From NCBI RefSeq assembly GCF_030817655.1, contig NZ_JAUSZM010000003.1, positions 6,572,001-6,636,000 on the forward strand: 64,000 bases of DNA, given 5' to 3'. Shown here in pieces: positions 63,371-64,000 of this stretch. The stretch's first letter is position 1; every line of letters starts with the position of its first letter. The stretch comes from Streptomyces sp. V4I2 (GTDB lineage Bacteria > Actinomycetota > Actinomycetes > Streptomycetales > Streptomycetaceae). The notes under the pieces are model-generated. The model had not been told where the DNA came from and ran no database searches. It saw only the letters and a list, made by a program, of their open reading frames with translations. The position numbers and the translations under genes were made by a program.

Positions 63371-64000
63371 TGGCAACGGTCACCGCACCCGCTCCCCGGA
63401 TCGCCCTCCCCGGCCTCCTCAGGCACCGGGCCGTCCACAAGCTCCTGCTGCTCGCCGTCGCCGCGGCGATTCTCGTCCCCCTGGCGAACGCCCGCTGGGC
63501 CAGCGGCAGTTGGCCGAGCGCGCTCACCGTCGACCTCACCGAGCCGCTGACGAGGACCAGCGACTGGATCATCGACAACCGCGACACCCACCCGCTGTTC
63601 CTCTACTTCTTCGGCCACGTCAGCAACGCGGTCGTGCTCTCCGTACGGGCCGTGTACCTGGTGCTTCTCGCCGTCGGGTGGGCCGGCGTCACCGCCTTCG
63701 CCGGGCTCGTCGCCTGGCGGGTCGCCGGAGTGAAGCTGGCCCTGGGCACCGCCGCCGCCTTCCTCGCCTGCGGTCTGCTCGGCATGTGGATCCCGACCAT
63801 GCAGACGCTCGCGCTGATGGTCGTGGCGGTGCTGGCGTCGGTCGTCGTGGGCGCCCTGCTGGGGCTCGCCGCCGGGCTGTCCGACCGGATGGACCGGATC
63901 CTGCGCCCGATCCTGGACACCATGCAGGTGATGCCCGCCTACGCCTACCTGCTCCCGATGGTCCTGGTCTTCGGCAACGGCGTCCCCGCGGCCGTCCTCG
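63370..64000 (+). CDS. glycine betaine ABC transporter permease, N-terminal part
   Basis: The frame is open from the ATG that overlaps the ATPase stop (ATGA) to the end of the window, so the 3' end is missing. About 210 residues are visible: a cytoplasmic head, a first membrane helix (LLLLAVAAAILVPLANARW), an outer loop, and then helices typical of ProW/OpuAB (VLSVRAVYLVLLAVGWAGVTAF, LALGTAAAFLACGLLGMWI, LALMVVAVLASVVVGALLGLAAGL). The segment DTMQVMPAYAYLLPMVLVFG matches the family's permease core. The partner binding protein is expected just outside. Confidence 0.9.
   Translation, partial: MATVTAPAPRIALPGLLRHRAVHKLLLLAVAAAILVPLANARWASGSWPSALTVDLTEPLTRTSDWIIDNRDTHPLFLYFFGHVSNAVVLSVRAVYLVLLAVGWAGVTAFAGLVAWRVAGVKLALGTAAAFLACGLLGMWIPTMQTLALMVVAVLASVVVGALLGLAAGLSDRMDRILRPILDTMQVMPAYAYLLPMVLVFGNGVPAAVL

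Overview
The window is a high-GC actinobacterial chromosome segment, almost certainly from Streptomyces. GC bias is very strong at third codon positions, GTG starts and GTGA/ATGA overlaps are common, and typical Streptomyces families are present (DUF397/DUF5753 regulators, PspC-domain sensor kinase, DUF4429, DUF5691/DUF5682, paired NlpC/P60 hydrolases). Marker order guaA - pcrA - icmB - sucCD - purNH - folD - mdh fits a core chromosomal region. No phage, transposon, plasmid, rRNA, tRNA or CRISPR was recognised.

Left part (1-17.5 kb): the 3' end of guaA, a PNPOx-like protein, a class II aldolase, DUF4429 and DoxX proteins, and a divergent envelope-stress unit (LiaF-like PspC membrane protein against a PspC histidine kinase and LuxR regulator). 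A decayed RsbW-like/XRE-DUF5753/DUF397 locus and an antitoxin/PIN-like pair follow. Two NlpC/P60 cell-wall hydrolases flank a membrane protein and a lipoprotein; the second hydrolase has a clear c-di-AMP (ydaO) riboswitch leader. A secreted ScyD/E-like propeller protein closes the part.

Middle (17.5-36 kb): a UvrD/PcrA helicase, an M23 endopeptidase with a repetitive cytoplasmic N-terminus, a lipase, the small subunit of isobutyryl-CoA mutase, then a five-gene divergent locus: DUF5691 and SWIM-zinc-finger on the minus strand, MoxR-type AAA ATPase, DUF5682 and VWA on the plus strand. The divergent promoter region carries TTGTCAGTG boxes facing both ways in the layout of the actinobacterial RecA-independent DNA-damage promoter (tTGTCRgtg-N8-TAnnnT, used by PafBC). 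The helicase has the same promoter, which suggests that this uncharacterised ATPase/VWA module belongs to the DNA-damage regulon. Two repetitive secreted proteins follow.

Right part (36-64 kb): sucCD, an XRE/sigma-like membrane protein, a PerM-like DUF6350 protein, purN-purH, two Ser/Thr kinases whose extracellular ends look like peptidoglycan-binding or lytic-transglycosylase domains (one paired with an FHA protein), an ArsR-like regulator, an RDD protein, folD-DUF3017, two tandem membrane-anchored XRE proteins, mdh, and a choline/betaine osmoprotection operon (betaine aldehyde dehydrogenase, choline oxidase-like GMC enzyme, betaine ABC transporter), cut by the window end and divergent from a MarR-GNAT fusion with a palindromic operator.
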